Shown here in pieces: positions 34,130-47,989 of a stretch of 64,000 nt of DNA (positions are counted from its first letter, which is position 1; each line of letters begins with the position of its first letter). The notes under the pieces were generated by a model. It was not told the origin of the DNA, did not search any database, and saw only the letters and a list, made by a program, of their open reading frames with translations. The translations under genes and the position numbers were made by a program. The stretch is from Cycas panzhihuaensis. Lineage: Eukaryota; Cycadophyta. Location of the stretch: positions 120,845,741 to 120,909,740 of the forward strand of contig CM041465.1 in NCBI GenBank assembly GCA_023213395.1, in the 5' to 3' direction.

Positions 34130-37100
34130 TTTATGGCTTTTACTCTTTAGGTCATATTGATGTTGCAAAATATAAATTAGGTGTTATTGTAATTTTAAAT
34201 TATAAAACATCTATTGTCAATATATGGTTGAATGACCTAATGAGTAAAAGGAAACTCTATTACAACCCATAAATTAAGATGTGATAAGCATATGCTATTA
34301 AATATTAAAATTGTATAAATTTATAATTTTAATGTGTTTAATACTAAACCAACTATTTTACAAGCATTGATAACATGCCATCAAATCTTCCCTACTATGA
34401 AATAAATTTTAGTGATAAATCAATTGAACATATCTTTATATTAGTGTAACCTTATTTGTAGAAGTTGATAAGAAAATAGTTTCCTCAAAGAAAAGATAAA
34501 AAATAAAACACAATGAAGTAAATAATTGATCATAAATTTTATTAGGAAACAAGAAGGAAAATAACCACCAATGATAGACAAATAATATCATTACAAGAAG
34601 GAAACCAACCACATAGCTAGAATGAGGGTATTTTTGTTGCATCCACCTTATCTCCAATTTGTAGTTAGAGGTGGGCTTATTCTACTAACCAAGTTGCCCT
34701 AATAATAATCTTTGTTATTGTTACATCCATGTAGTAGTAATAGTTTTCTTTGGCTAGAATAGTCACGAGCTCACTTATAGAGCCAATATCATATAAACCA
34801 TTCTTATAGTTGCCTTTTACTCTTCATTTTGCCTTGTATAATACACATGAAAATAACATGAAGGATTGTAGAAAGTCATAAGACACCTAATGAAGAGGAG
34901 GCAAGTCATCGTATACTTACGAATATTATTTTTACAATTGATGATAGCCTTTATAGGACATTGTATCTCTTTCAATACACATTATTCCTTTTGAACTTAT
35001 AAGAAGAGTGTGTTCTCTCTTTTAGGGCTATAATAAAAACACATGACCTTGCCTGGTGCTTTATTTTATTCTTCTTAGGGGAGGATTATCATCCTCACTA
35101 ATCCTTAGGCAACTAATTTGTTCATCAATCAACTCGTTCATTATATTAAATATTTGATAATTTGTTTCCTTAATAAATTTTAGGTATGATAGTATTTATA
35201 ACAATTATTGATTTATGCATTGTAATATTAATATATTTGGTAACCATAATCAATGAAATCTAGTTGTGCAAAGCTTTCTATGAGTAATTATTATGTAAGT
35301 TTGGTTGTATTCTTTTTAGAGGGGCAAAAGTATATTGTTATTAATAAAAGAAACATAGATTCACTTTAGGATAGATAATCAAAGTGAATAATCCAACCAA
35401 AGTCAGTTATGGTCACTAAGAATGTTGATTGATAAGTCAACAAGTGGACAAATAGTTTAATTTACAAGCAATAATCTATGTTTATTCATAATGGGGTTTT
35501 GTTTGTCTATAAGAGAGTTTGGTTAATAATAAACAAAACTCAATTCATCTATTATAAACTTATGGTAATGAGTAAACAATGCTTAACTAATCATTGGTTA
35601 TTATGTAATTAAATGACTAACAACTAATTGACTTTAGTTAAGATAAGATGAGTGGTAACTATTAATTATCATCTTTAGAAACAATGGGGAAATAGAGTAT
35701 ATATGCTTAGCTTTGTAGCATGAACCATGTGTCAATTTGGGTCAAAGTGCTAATATTCTTATTTGCCATTGATTAGAATTACCAAAAAATTGTAGCTAAT
35801 GATAATATATTAGTAACATATTATGGTTTGATCTATTTGTTATGCCATGTATATTGAAGTAATGAGCATAAACCAAGTGTAGTGAATTGAGAGTGGGTAT
35901 GAAGAGTGTGTATAATTGATATTGTCACTAAGTAGGGTTTTAATAACATGAAAACACTAGTATTTCCTAAGGAATCCATACCCTAATTTCTTCAGCTCTA
36001 TTGCCTTCCATGGATATGTAGAGTCTCCTAACAGAGCAAAAAATTTGTCCACAAAGCATAAATAATTAAAGAAGCATACATTTATTAGGAGGTAATGAAA
36101 GGTGAATTAGTAATAAAGGAAAACTAAGGTTAGGGACATGCAAGGATGAAAAAATCAATGGACCCAATTGTACTAGAAATAACTAAAATAATTTTAGAAA
36201 AAGTCCAATGAATAAGAAGGCACAAAGGAGATGAGGCTCAAAAGCTATAATGATGGGGTTGGGGGCTTGGGGGGTGTAGAAGAGGGGAGGAAGTAAATAC
36301 AACATAATAAGGAACATATACTAAATAGGCATTCTTGGCCGAGTAGTGAGTAAAGAAAAGAAAATCAAACAGTAATAAGAAGGAAATATGAAGGGACAAA
36401 AAAGGATAATTAAAAGAGAAAATTAGAATAGAATAATGGTTAATCACTAACAATGAGCATACCAATATTATAAGAAGACCACTTGGGTACTTGCGAGGAT
36501 ACAAATAGTTAAGTCCCATAAGTTCCAAGCAAAATTGAAGAGAAATTAGTAAATACTAATCACAATAGTATGAGGACTATAATAAACCTAATGATTTATA
36601 TAACCACAAGCAATGCATTCTCACACATAAAATGCAATGGAGTCGAGGGTCATGTAGACCATTTACCATTATTTCAAAACTAGATTAAATTAAAAGATTA
36701 AAAATTAAGATAAGATGTTTTGTAACATTATGAGGTGCTTAGTAGCCTCATTTACATATCCCCCCACTCCTTGGTTCTTCTCTACTCATTCTTTCTATTT
36801 GCAAGTTGCTTCATTCTTTAGAATAAGCATCACCTTTTTATTATTGAAATATATAGTAATAATGGTAATCGAAACAATATTGGAATAAGAAAAATGAAAT
36901 AATTCAATTAGTTAATTCCATAATAAATTGATCATAAGTCTTTACCTCTAAGTGGAAAGTGTAATTCATTTGAAGTGAACCCATAGATATTTGGCAGAAA
37001 ATAATAATAAATAAATCTAGTGATAATTTGATAGCATCCACATTAAATGAAATATTCAAGAAATGATAATGATAATGACACAATAATGAGAAATGAATGT

Positions 37101-37390
37101 TAGGATAACAAATAGTAGATATATGGTAATTACTAAGCATCAAAGTGTCAAATATTGGATTGTCAAGAAAAATAAAAGTCATGTTCATCTTTCAAAGGTT
37201 CCCACCTATATATGCACATTGATTTTAGAGTCAACTTCAATAATAATTAAAATATTTTTAAGAGATTATATTTATTAGGATTTACTTTGACCTAGTTCCA
37301 ATATATAAAATTTCTAATAAGAAGTTCAAAAGTGGTATAGAAATAATTCATAAACAAATTGCAAAATCTAAGAGAGTTCATAACTATTCA
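34130..37390. other. Degraded AT-rich DNA, no gene recognised
   Basis: Open frames such as 36238-36528 and 36904-37188 are composed of biased hydrophobic residues from AT-rich sequence and match no family I know. Confidence 0.5.
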
Positions 37391-37399
37391 CTAGGTATT

Positions 37400-37780
37400 G
37401 CATTAGGGATTATGATGGAAGAATTCAAATAGTAACAAATAAATTGACAAACAAATAATGACTACCACAATTCTAGGTATGATTAGATTAACACCTAATT
37501 AAAACTGATGAAAAAAGGCTAGTATATGACTCTTGATTTTGAGTTACAAATACAACGTATAAAACAAACTAGAAGTTTTGGGATAGGACAAAGTCCACAA
37601 GAATCAAAGTTGATAAACAATCTAATTTATGTCTAAAACAAAAGAAGAGAAGGCACTAATAATATACACATGCCCACATACACGTGTGTGTGTGTGTCTA
37701 TGTTGCAAGTAGTTTTATGCTATAGTCCAAGTGGTGAAATATTAAATGTATTGAATAGTTTAGAGCCTATATCTAGTTCT
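37400..37780 (+). repeat. Divergent dispersed repeat, copy B2
   Basis: Counterpart of 31270-31640. It contains a short TG run at 37685-37696. Confidence 0.5.
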
Positions 37781-37859
37781 AATATCATGATTATCATGGT
37801 AATCATGCTTAGGTTTCACCTTTTCAATATCTCTTTGGAACGGTCACTCTTCTATTCCC

Positions 37860-38770
37860 TTTAATTTTGGATTCTTATCTCAACTAATTTCATAATTAAA
37901 GTTTCTTACTCACAATAATGTGGTATAATTCTCACATAACACCCCTTCTAAAATCTCTCATGTAGATGTCTTTGATCCTTCTACTAACAAAACACTTGCA
38001 AGAGACTTTATTGAGTTTAAATATATACCTTCTCCTCCTACTTCACCTTTCTAAAAAGATGAAGTTAACTCATGATTAACACCTCTTTTACCTTTGCTAA
38101 AACTTGAAGTTGAATTGCCCTTACAACCTGTTAATCAAATAATCCCTGAAGTTTCTCAAACCTTCATTTCTAAGCAACCTTGTATTCTATCATAATTATC
38201 TATTTTAGATTTTTAAGACTTTATCTTATACATTCCTATGGCATCAAATCCTATGGGTTCACTCAATCAAGGCTTGAATCCTCTGACACAAGGTGTTCAA
38301 CAAAGTTGTATATCACAACTAACTCATGTTTATCAACTCCCTCTATTATGATAACTATAATCAATTAAACTCAACCAATCCAAACTTAGCCATATGTTGG
38401 CCCATCTTCTATAACTCCATGCACTTCTCCTCTCTTGAATTTTTTATGCAAAGTAATCACCCAAGTGAGTCCAGTATTGGTGTCATATAATCATAATTTG
38501 CACAACAAAAAGCTTCTCCTTGAATTTCCTCCTTCTAGAAGCAACCCAATGGTATTAAGCATCTCATATCCTCCAACATGCCTACCAACCCTCACAAAAA
38601 ACTAGTGTAGGTTCTATACAAACTATATGAATATATCTCTCATAAATGGTATTTAAATGATCCCTCTTCCCCTTATTATTCCTCCTTTTCCATGGTTAGA
38701 ATGAACACAAGGAGAGGATCCATAAAATCATGTTCATACCTTTTATTTGGCATGCTCTCAATGGAAACTA
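37860..38770 (+). other. Probable 5' part of a gypsy gag relic
   Basis: Broken frames rich in Ser, Gln, Asn and Pro, for example from ATG 38239 (MASNPMGSLNQGLNPLTQGV). They resemble the low-complexity N-terminal part of Tat-type gag seen again at 43393. No certain domain. Confidence 0.35.
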
Positions 38771-38779
38771 AATGGTAAT

Positions 38780-39700
38780 CTTCTTTGTATTCTCTTCTCA
38801 TTTATATTTTTTAGTGATACTCTTAAATGGTTTATCGATTATCCACTCATTTAAATTTTACATTTTAACAATATGTTAATTCTTTTCTTACCTGCTTTGA
38901 TATAGGGGAACCTTATAATTTAAGTATCAAAGCTCTTATATCTGTTAAACGAGGCCATGAGAAATCTTATCAAGAATTTTTAAAGAGATTTTAAGATTTG
39001 GTCTTTACCTCCAAGTGTGAATATCTTGATAGTCTTCTTATTAAATTATTTTTAAATGTTGTTACGCCATAAATTCAACTTGAAGTATTGAGAATGAATC
39101 ATATTTCTTATGAAGATGCCTTTAATAAAGTTGTCACATTTAAGACATTTGAGATTCAAGTTAGTCTCAAACCTATACCTAATCCATTCAAGCATAAATA
39201 TAACAAGATTGAACCTTCTCAAGAATCTAAACTATTCAGATAAACTAATTAAGTTACTTGCATTAGAAATTCACATGTTAGAATATAAATTGGATGCTAA
39301 GGCATAAAATATTGGAAAGCCACAAGAAAGGGAATCTCTTAGGACCATTGCTCTCATTGAAAGATGTATCCCTTCATCTAAAGTTATACTTGAAGGTGGT
39401 TGTCTTCTTATAGAATAAAATCTCATTCTGATGATGAATGTTGGACTTATTATAAGATTAAATTCCAAGCTTATTATTGAACTCAAAATCAATCCAAGTC
39501 TAATTAGGACCAACCTACTTACAATGATCATAGTGATAACTCATCCTAATCTAATACTCCTCTTATATCCTCTCAGTCTTTCAAAGAAAAATATCCTTTG
39601 CCTAGTAATGAATAAATTATTTCTTCCAAAGAAGAGTTCACACTCAATGATAAAGGGAAAAGGATAATTAGCTTTTTTTCTCTCTTTACATTTTCCTAAG
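38780..39700 (+). pseudogene. Ty3/gypsy gag core relic
   Basis: The frame from about 38929 reads ALISVKRGHEKSYQEFLKRF-DLVFTSKC, then LLIKLFLNVVTP and YEDAFNKVVTFKTFEIQ. This is the retrotransposon gag core pattern (L-Q---ES--DF--RF--L...L---F---L-P). It resembles the gag of the giant element (44880-45140) but is clearly a different, older copy. Stops stand at expected Gln positions. 39110-39307 and 39431-39667 are open in other frames. No protease follows before 40724. Confidence 0.6.
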
Positions 39701-40430
39701 AAATAAATTCTTTATCTTATAAGTAAACAATTATTTTTAAAAAGATCTTCCTTGCTATACCACTATAAAAAAGCAAACAATTTATTGAAAATTTCCACTC
39801 TTGGCTTGTTCTGCAATAAGGATAAACTATCGTACCCCCTCCACAATGAAGATAAACTATGACTTTGAAAATATTAATTACTAAAGAGCATAAACTACAC
39901 ATACTCTATAATAAGTATAATCTATGGTATAAATTGCTTTCTCTAGTTCTCACTTCATATACTCATGTGATCTCTCATAATCCCTATACTATAGGATTAC
40001 CTAGACTACTTATTCATACCCTAGCACACACTTCACATATTCATACATGTTAATACGATTGATATAAATTAAAAATTAACATATAATTAGCAGTCTAAAT
40101 TTTCTTATAATTTAGTTTAATAAAGAAACACTTTGATCATGTAGGGCTCCATGTTTTATTAAATGCTCATGAAATCATATGAACATCTTTAAATTGATTG
40201 ATTTCTCTTCACTCGTACTTGAAGGTAACTCTTGTATGTTTGAGTCCCTTATATTGGACTAGATGAGATAATTTTCATCCTATTTATAAATTTACTCGTG
40301 GACTAGTTTTCATTAGTCTTATATAACCATTCACTAAATCATAGATTTTGATTATAAAAAGATATATTACACAAGATTTGATATATAAAAAAAAAAGAAA
40401 GAATAAGTACTCCAATGTATGCTCTCAAAA
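39700..40430. other. AT-rich DNA, no feature
   Basis: Between the gag relic and the short repeats upstream of the giant element. Nothing recognised. Confidence 0.4.
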
Positions 40431-40434
40431 CATT

Positions 40435-40660
40435 GACGAGTTCAGTGGTGATTTATTCATAAGTTTCACTTAGTAATTTGTTGAATCACCAACCTCTATT
40501 TATGGGTATAATGGCGATTGGTTTCATATAGTTTTACAGTGTCATTCATTGAATAACAAACTCGTTCAATCATATATACACAATCTTAACCAATGGATTC
40601 AGTAATGGTTGGTTTACACTAGCTTCACTTTGTTATCCATTACACCATAGGCTTAATTGA
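40435..40660 (+). repeat. Short degenerate tandem repeat
   Basis: Three related units near 40445, 40512 and 40600 follow the pattern ATGGYGATTGGTTTCATA..TTTCACTTTGT.ATYCATTGAAT. Units are ~70-90 bp and diverged. Confidence 0.45.
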
Positions 40661-40723
40661 TACATGCAAAAGAGATATTATATCTACATGGAGTAAGATA
40701 CTAAAATTGTCATTCTTAAATGT

Positions 40724-43129
40724 TGTTTCTTAACTTCTAGGAACAAGATGGACATCATAACAAATAGGTAAGTATAGGTGTATTTCCACATCTCTATGTT
40801 TTTTATTATTCTTCATGACATGTTATTAGATTGTGGTTATGTGTTTTTACCTACCTACTTGTTAGTTTGGTGAGTCATCCTATATATTTTTAGTTGATAA
40901 CAAGCACAATTTCGATCGTTGACTATTAGTCTACCTATTAAGCTCCACAATCTAGAAACAATTATCTTAATACCTCTGTAAGGTTCTATTGATCTCCTTT
41001 TTTATTATTGTTTGTCTTAATTTCAACATTATCTCCTTCATGTTAACCTTATTTTAACCCAAGCTTCAACATCTGTATGTTTCTAGATTGATTTCATGCA
41101 TATTTATCTATACCACGTTGATTTCTATTACATCGCTTTATTTTTTACCCACAATAATAATGTTATAAATGATTTTATACTACCATGAAAAACTTTATGG
41201 TACAAATATCACCTATCAAAATTCAATCTTGAGCATGATAGTCAACTCATTAATTACTTATTATCAATCCTTAGGCAATGTCCATTGGCTCTAGATCATT
41301 GCATGTTAATTTTTGATAGCCCAAAAGTCCAAGCCATATCAAAGACTCTCCATTCCACATAAATTTGAGGAAAATCCATGGGTAAGATCTATGCATTTAC
41401 TCCCCTTATTTTCTCCTATATTATAGGATGAAAACCACTTTTCTTAACCTCACCTTCGTCTATTTATCCTCCTATTTTTCTGTTAGAAGAGGAGGTCAAG
41501 TTATTATGTGATGGTATTGTCATTATACTACCAGATTTCTAAGAGAAATTAGTTGTCTCTTGATCTACCACTCTTTTATTTACTCTATTACTTGGAGATT
41601 GACCTTAAAACACCATTAGAGTGCCTTTAAGTAGAGAAAATTTAGCTAGTGGCATTATCTTTACTTGTTAGGATGAGTTAATCCTCCCATAACTTCGTTG
41701 GTGAGTTAGTTTTTTATTATATTTGTATTTATTTTTCTCATTTAGATAAGTTGAGTATTACATAGCTCATCTTGCCTCTTACTTATTTTTCCTTTTTCCT
41801 TTTTGTCATTTGACCCATAAGATTGAAAGGACTTACAGGGGAAAATTAATATGTAAGTACTACTTGGATGCTTGTGATATTTAAGACACATTAGAGACAT
41901 AATTGAGGCTCATATTCTCTCCACTTACCAAGCTCATATTGTGTGTTGGTTAGGTGCTTTTCAATATTTTCTTAATATATATCTCTATAGTATAGTGTTT
42001 TTTGGAGCTTGCTAGCCATTGTTCTTGTAGGTGGAAACACTTTACCATTGTTGCAGGTATTCAAAGACTAAGGAGCTCTCTCATTATCAACCCATACTTG
42101 GTCTTTTCTTCATCATACCATCTCATCAAGGTAAAGCACAAATTCACAACCAAAAGAGGTAACTCCAACCTACTTTCATTGTGCTTATTTTTATATTTTT
42201 AAGTTTATTAAAAACTTTTGTCTGTCGTAATATAATCTAGTAAGTAGAAATATTACTAGATTTCTCTTAGGAATTTTATACATCAAAATCTTAGTTGTTT
42301 AAGCATCCTCAAGCATATTGTTTATATATCAAAGGAAGGATAAAGCTTGAAGAGTCACGCTACATCAAGTCTAGGTACCTCTTCTCTCTTCATCTCTTTC
42401 TTTTAAGCAAAAAGAACATAAATAAAAAAGAAAAGGAGGAAATACATTAGATTCACTTTCACACTAATTTTCCTTCTTTTCATTCTAAGAGAAAAAGTAA
42501 AAGAAAAAGGTTGTTTTACTTTTCTTTTTTTTTTTAAACAAAAAAAATAATAATTAAAAGAAAAGAAATTTCTCTCTTTATTTTATATTTATCTAACTTC
42601 CCCTTCTCCTAAGAGGATAAAACTAAAAAAAAAAAAACAAGAAGACCCAAAATCCCAAAAAGAGAAAGAACCATGCATTCCTTTTTCTTGCATGTTGCAT
42701 TGCATCATTTGCACCTCATCATAGGATTAGGAACCTACATTAAAAGCCTAAGCAAAGGAGAGGATAACATGGTTGCAAGTCCTCAAACTCATGGGGCTAC
42801 ATTATGTTTACTAATTATAATGGATTATTATTTACATTAAATTGAAAAAGCATATAGATGCATTAAGTGTGTGATCTTCATTAGCTTCCCATAGGTTAGT
42901 TAATAGCCTTATGCCCACACTAGACACATAGCCCTTACACATATTGCCCTGGTTAAGCCATCCTCTAGCCATGTGAATCCATAATCAAGGCTTACACCGA
43001 TACCTAAGCAGCACACTAGTGCCCTGAGTGGGGCATCAATTCACGTTAACCCCTCTCGAGTAACTTCCCATGCCCTGAGCCCTTTGTTGTTAGGTTTGTT
43101 ATGTGTCTTACCCTATTCTTGCATATTCA
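40724..43129 (+). repeat. 5' LTR of the giant gypsy element
   Basis: 2,406 bp, TGTTTCTTAACTT...TGCATATTCA. It aligns along its whole length with 60591-62979. Well-conserved blocks are CATCATAACAAATAGGTAAG near the start, GGAGCTCTCTCATTATCAA near 42075 and the GCAAAAAGAA / AAAGGAGGAAA tracts near 42400. Open frames here (such as 42002-42202) are not genes. Confidence 0.9.
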
Positions 43130-43392
43130 TTTATAACCATACTAAGGACTTGCCAATTGGAACCCTACTCAGCATCGTTAGACTCTTCCCTTTCTTCTCT
43201 CTTTGCTTTTGCTTTCTTTAGGGTGTTTTGTTTAGTCTAGATTATGTAAGGATCCCTTGTACACATCCCCCCATATATAGGAAGTTAGTTAGGTCCTAAA
43301 TATAACAATTTCCTTATCATGTGTATGGCCTCCTACTTGTAAACTTCCAGCCCTAATACACACTTATTCCTGAAAGTGACCAAGAGTCACCA
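43130..43392 (+). other. Leader of the giant element
   Basis: Between the LTR end and the gag ATG. I do not recognise a tRNA-complementary PBS directly after the LTR (TTTATAACCATACTAAGG). Either it has decayed or the LTR end is a few bases off. Confidence 0.5.
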
Positions 43393-45700
43393 ATGGCAGG
43401 TCAATTCCCTTATGATTGGGTATGTAATCCCTACACCCAAGATTGGCCCCAACTTAAGGTGGCATAGCCATAAGAGTAACATACCCAAAGAGGCATGGAC
43501 CCCACATACCAACCCCATAAGGATGATGGATTCTACCATAACCATATCAGATCCCATGTTCATATAACCAAGGCCATCCCCCCTTAGGAACTAGTCCAAG
43601 TTCTTGAACCATATATTCTTCCCTTTCTGTTTGAGCTTAGTAAGAAAGGTGGGCATGTTCTCCCTTTTAAACAAACTTACACCCGTATATGGGACACAAT
43701 GGAGGCCCTAGAGGTGGACTTTGATATAGCAATGGGAGAAACTACTCCTATTTAGGCATGCTACTTGTTATTCAATGCCTTAACCTCATTCAATTCAATT
43801 CCAACTTCCCATTTCAACCCAATCCACAACCCCACTTACTACAAATATAATGATAATATCCTCATCCATTGATACCTCACTCAAGATGGGCCTTGAATCA
43901 TCTCAAGTCCCTTCCCAAGCCATTCCTCGTATTTCTCAATAAATGACTCTTACTCCCCTATTATAGACTTCCATCCCTACAACTGAACATAGTCTTAAAT
44001 CCTCCTATCAACCCTTCCATCCCTTCTCATCCCCACACTGTGGGACTTAGTGTAGGTGCTTTGATTTGCCCCCATCCACACCATGTGGACTCTTCATTGT
44101 GTATCCCATTGAGATATGTAACCCAACAGTGGAGGCATGAGGGTTCTCACCCTTTCATGGCTTATGGAATGGATCCTCTCCACCCTTATAGGCTTGTACC
44201 TCCTATTGGAGGCCCATTTTAGAAGAACCTTTTGTCTTACCCATCCTCATATATGTCCCATTCTATTCCATTAACACATTATTCTTAAGGTACATCATTG
44301 ATGCCTTTTGTACCCCCTTTCATAGCCATCATTCTACAAGGGGTAATAGCTCAGGCCAACCCCTCATATCACACTCTTACATATAGGGGTTTGGGTTATT
44401 CTTGACCACCCCCATACTCCTTTTATCCTTATCCTTGCGTGACTCCTCCCTATCAAGTAAGAGACATGTCTCAATCAACTCCTTCATATGGGCCCCACCA
44501 ATAAGGGCATATTCTTTATCCTACACTCCTATCCCATACTAAATATTGTTCTCATCCCCCTTACACTCTGTTAAATCTCTTAGTCCAACTTAGGGCATGA
44601 CCCTTTGTGGACTATAGGTCTAGTCCCCTTTCTTTGGAGGCATTATAAACTAACCTCTCTCCTCACCCTCTGAAAATGCCCAAGTTTGATGGTACTTCTT
44701 TATAAGATCCTACTAATCATGTTAGGGCATGTCATGACATGAATTGATTATTAGGTGTATAATTATATTCTAATAAAGTTATTCATAAGGTTACTTTAGG
44801 GAGATGCCTTAAAGTAGTTCTATGATCTCTCCACTCATTCAATCATTCACTTCCAACAATTGGTTAATACATTCATCAACTACTTTGATGTTGTAAGGCT
44901 ATTTGAGAGTAGAGCTAAATCCATACTCTCCCTTAATCAAGGAGCAAATAAACTCAATTAAGACTTTATCCAACAATTCCATGACCTCCTTCATTCTTCT
45001 AAGGCCACATTAGCTAAGGACTTGAAGAGAGAAATCTTTATCAATGCCTTATGCCCTAAGGTCATTGTAGAATTCCTCAAGATAAGGGTGACAATGTGTA
45101 ACTTGGCAATAGGTAAATGCTTAGCATTAGAATCTATTAAGATCTAAGTAGGTTTCAAAAAGATTAGTAAGTATGCACCACATCATAAGACACTACCTCT
45201 CTCACATGACCAATTGGCCCAACAATCATCTTCCAAGCCCTCTATTAACAACATTGATGAGACAATGGATTCCTTTATATATGTTATTTGTTCTTTGAAG
45301 TGAGTAATTAAATAGTTGAAGCTACAACTACATCAATCCATATTAGAGCCACAAGCTCATTCCCATGGTTCCTAGCCCATGTATCAAGCTTCTCAAACCA
45401 TGACACTAACTAAAGAAGGTTCCAAACCTTCCCAAGAAAAGAAATCTAAAGCCTCTTTTAAAAATATATGGTGTTTGGTTTATGGCCATTATGCCCATTA
45501 AGATGCTCACTATTGGACTCAATATCCTAAGCTAGCTTTACCAGGTGATCCTCCTTCCTAATCAGGTTCTAAACCAAACTTAGACTAACCCATTCATTAA
45601 GACCCCTTTCTGGGCTACGGCACTCCTATGCAACCCTCTTAACAACAAAACTAATGAGGTAAGGAGAGACCCAACCTTAAAAGAGAGACACTCCTCTTAA
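43393..45700 (+). pseudogene. Tat-type gag of the giant element
   Basis: The ATG at 43393 begins MAGQFPYDWVCNPYTQDWP and is the first ATG that opens a gag-like frame. The N-terminal third is Pro/Tyr/Ser-rich. The core begins near MPKFDGTSL (44676) with NHVRACHDM. Then come FIQQFHDLLHSSKATLAKD, KREIFINALCPKV and GKCLALESIKI. Near 45470-45515 a knuckle reads CLVYGHYAH-DAHYW, where the CX2CX4HX4C pattern has two Cys replaced by Tyr. There are many stops and likely frameshifts between 43500 and 44670. Gag would form the capsid. It is inactive. Confidence 0.75.
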
Positions 45701-46700
45701 CCCACCATCTAATCAATCTAAGGGAAAAACCTTGGTTAATCTTCCTATTCCTACAAGCCCCACAGTTTAAAACCCACCTTCACACCTTAATGCTAAGAGA
45801 ATATAGGTCATCCACATGCTAGAGACCACTTAAATGTACCTAATAACCCATGCCCAAGTGGTTAAGGAAGATGAGGAAGCTTCTACATCTCAACAACCAC
45901 CCGTGGATCCCTCTCCCATAGAAATCCCTATCATCCTAAAGACCATACTAGTTTAACCTAGATGATATGAATTTATAAGAGCTCTTCCCCAACGTACATG
46001 TAAGGGAAAGAATTCTCCATTATAGAAGAGTTTCATATAATCTCTATAGTTATGTTCATGATGGATGTCTTACAAAGTTTCCCTGATCAACATGCCCTAC
46101 TCTTTAAGGCCCTTATCCATAAGGACACTTCTATTTACACTATTACTACCTCTTCCCATGGACCACTTGTTATCTTATTTAACCCAAATGAGCTACCCCC
46201 TATCAGTGAGTGAGAGTACCACTAGCATTACCCATTTACTGTAATGATTGAGACCCTTAAATTTACCCTAAAGAGGACTATTATAGACAATGACTTCTTA
46301 GTTAATGTTATGTCTATCTAAATGCTTGAGAAATTGGGCATTGAAGCTCTTAAGCCCATCCCTTAGAATGCTAAGGATACGATAGGAGTGAGAAGGTTCC
46401 CTTAGGGACAATGACCCTACCTCTCACTCTAGAAGACAAGAAATTCCCTATTAACATTATTATCTTCAATATCAACATCGATTATAACCTTCTGCTAGGA
46501 CAACCTTGGTTAAACCAAATGGGGTTTGTATACTCTTTACTTTGGGGGCAACTCAAATTTATCCATGAAGAGCAAGTGCAAATTATGGCTTGTGATCCTC
46601 CTCCACCTCGACCATTACTTATGGCTTGTCAAGCCATCTTTGATGCTATGGATAGTGTTTTGGAACCTCAGTATCCTTCTTCAATTAAGTAGACCCTTAT
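45700..46700 (+). pseudogene. Gypsy aspartic protease region
   Basis: From about 46250 the frame reads LKFTLKRTIIDNDFLVNVMSI, aligned with the retropepsin active site (usually IDxGS-N). The open part 46411-46692 (93 aa) reads TLPLTLEDKKFPINI and YNLLLGQPWLNQMGFVYS, the typical post-protease 'LLGRPWL' segment of Tat/Athila elements. The stretch 45700-46240 is a Pro/Ser-rich linker with stops. Confidence 0.7.
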
Positions 46701-47980
46701 CATGATCAAGATCCCCTATCTCCTAGGCCTACCTTGGTTTGTTTCATTCCTATAAGCATGGGTATCTATGGCTATGTCCTTATCCCTAATAACCCTAAGT
46801 TTGGGGATGATGGCTTCGAGTGACCTACACGACAAGTGACTTCCATCACCACTTCTCAAGGGGAGGCACCTTATAAAATATATCTCCTCCTGTTGGCCTA
46901 AACCCACACACTTCGAGCATATCTTAATCCCAATAGGATTTTGATAAGAGTGCAGAGCACACTCTCTCAATTACCCTCCTCATCGAGAATCCCCATTCTT
47001 ATGAGTATGGCTAGCTTGCCTTTCCACCTAACTCCTACATAATTGACATCCTAAACATCTAAGCATTGATTTCCAAATATCTATATCTAATGGATGCATT
47101 ACTCCTCCTCCCATCCAAGAGACTTTCTAGTGAGTAATCCCTTGGCTTATTGCCTGTATGGATAATGTCCTATGGGCCCATGGATCCATCCCATTTGAGC
47201 CTAGTTCTTCATCAGTTACCCACTCTTATCCACCTCCTCCACCACAACCATTAGGATGGATTAGCATGTGGGGGATTACTTGAGTCCTATGGTTATGAGG
47301 CTAGCTCCTAAACAAGCCTCCCTTACTTGTGATTTGAATCAAGAGTCCAAGTCCATCGAATTCTATAATGAGTTAGCCAACGACGATCATTACGATCAAG
47401 TACCGTCTATCCCTACCTTCATGAGTTACCCCTTCTTATGCCTTCATTCCAAATCATCAAAGGAGCCCCTCTGTTATCTTAGTTAGGGGATTGATCAATG
47501 TAAGGACTCCCTAAGCCTAAATCCAACCTTATCACCTATGTGCAAGACCATTTATAGGGTAGACTATTTTTAAAATGATGAGGCCTTGCTTGAGCACTTA
47601 GTAGACTCATCTCTCAATCTCTCCCCTAGCCATTACATGTTGGGGTTTTGGAAGTGCCTCACCATTATCTCCTCTCTGGTTAACTCCAATAATGTCCAAA
47701 CTCATCTTGATCCCAAAATTGATTAGGCCTCTCCTTACTTTAAGGAGGGAAACATCCTTCTATTTGAAGAAATAAGAGACATTGTCCTTACCCTAAATAA
47801 CCTTATTAAGATTAGCATCGAATGTTTCCTTAAATAGGTGGAGAAATACACAAAGTTATTCCATGAGTTATGGGACATCTTAACATGGGACTATATGGAC
47901 ATGAAGGGTATAAGCCCTTAAATTATCACTCATAACCTCTCGATTGTCCTTGGAGCCAAACTAGTCCAACAAAAGTAATA
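46700..47980 (+). other. Protease-RT linker of the giant element
   Basis: Pro/Ser-rich broken frames, with 47268-47486 open (72 aa). The C-terminal part (47800-47960) carries weak pre-RT polyprotein resemblance. No separate gene. Confidence 0.5.
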
Positions 47981-47989
47981 GCCTCTTCA

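Noticed and set aside
34081-34130. CRISPR-like or other spaced repeat array
   Set aside because: It is a plain dinucleotide repeat. No regularly spaced repeats with unique spacers occur anywhere in the window.
34030-34272. 80-codon frame with a His/Thr run
   Set aside because: The run is a translated (AC)n microsatellite and the rest is unlike any protein.
36238-37188. 94-96-codon minus-strand frames with hydrophobic stretches
   Set aside because: The composition (Phe, Tyr, Leu, Ser, Ile) is what AT-rich DNA gives by chance. There is no start context, family motif or neighbouring support for a membrane protein.
42002-42202. Small open frames in 42002-42202 and 61739-61970
   Set aside because: They lie at corresponding places in the two LTRs of the giant element but differ in frame and length, so they are non-coding LTR sequence.
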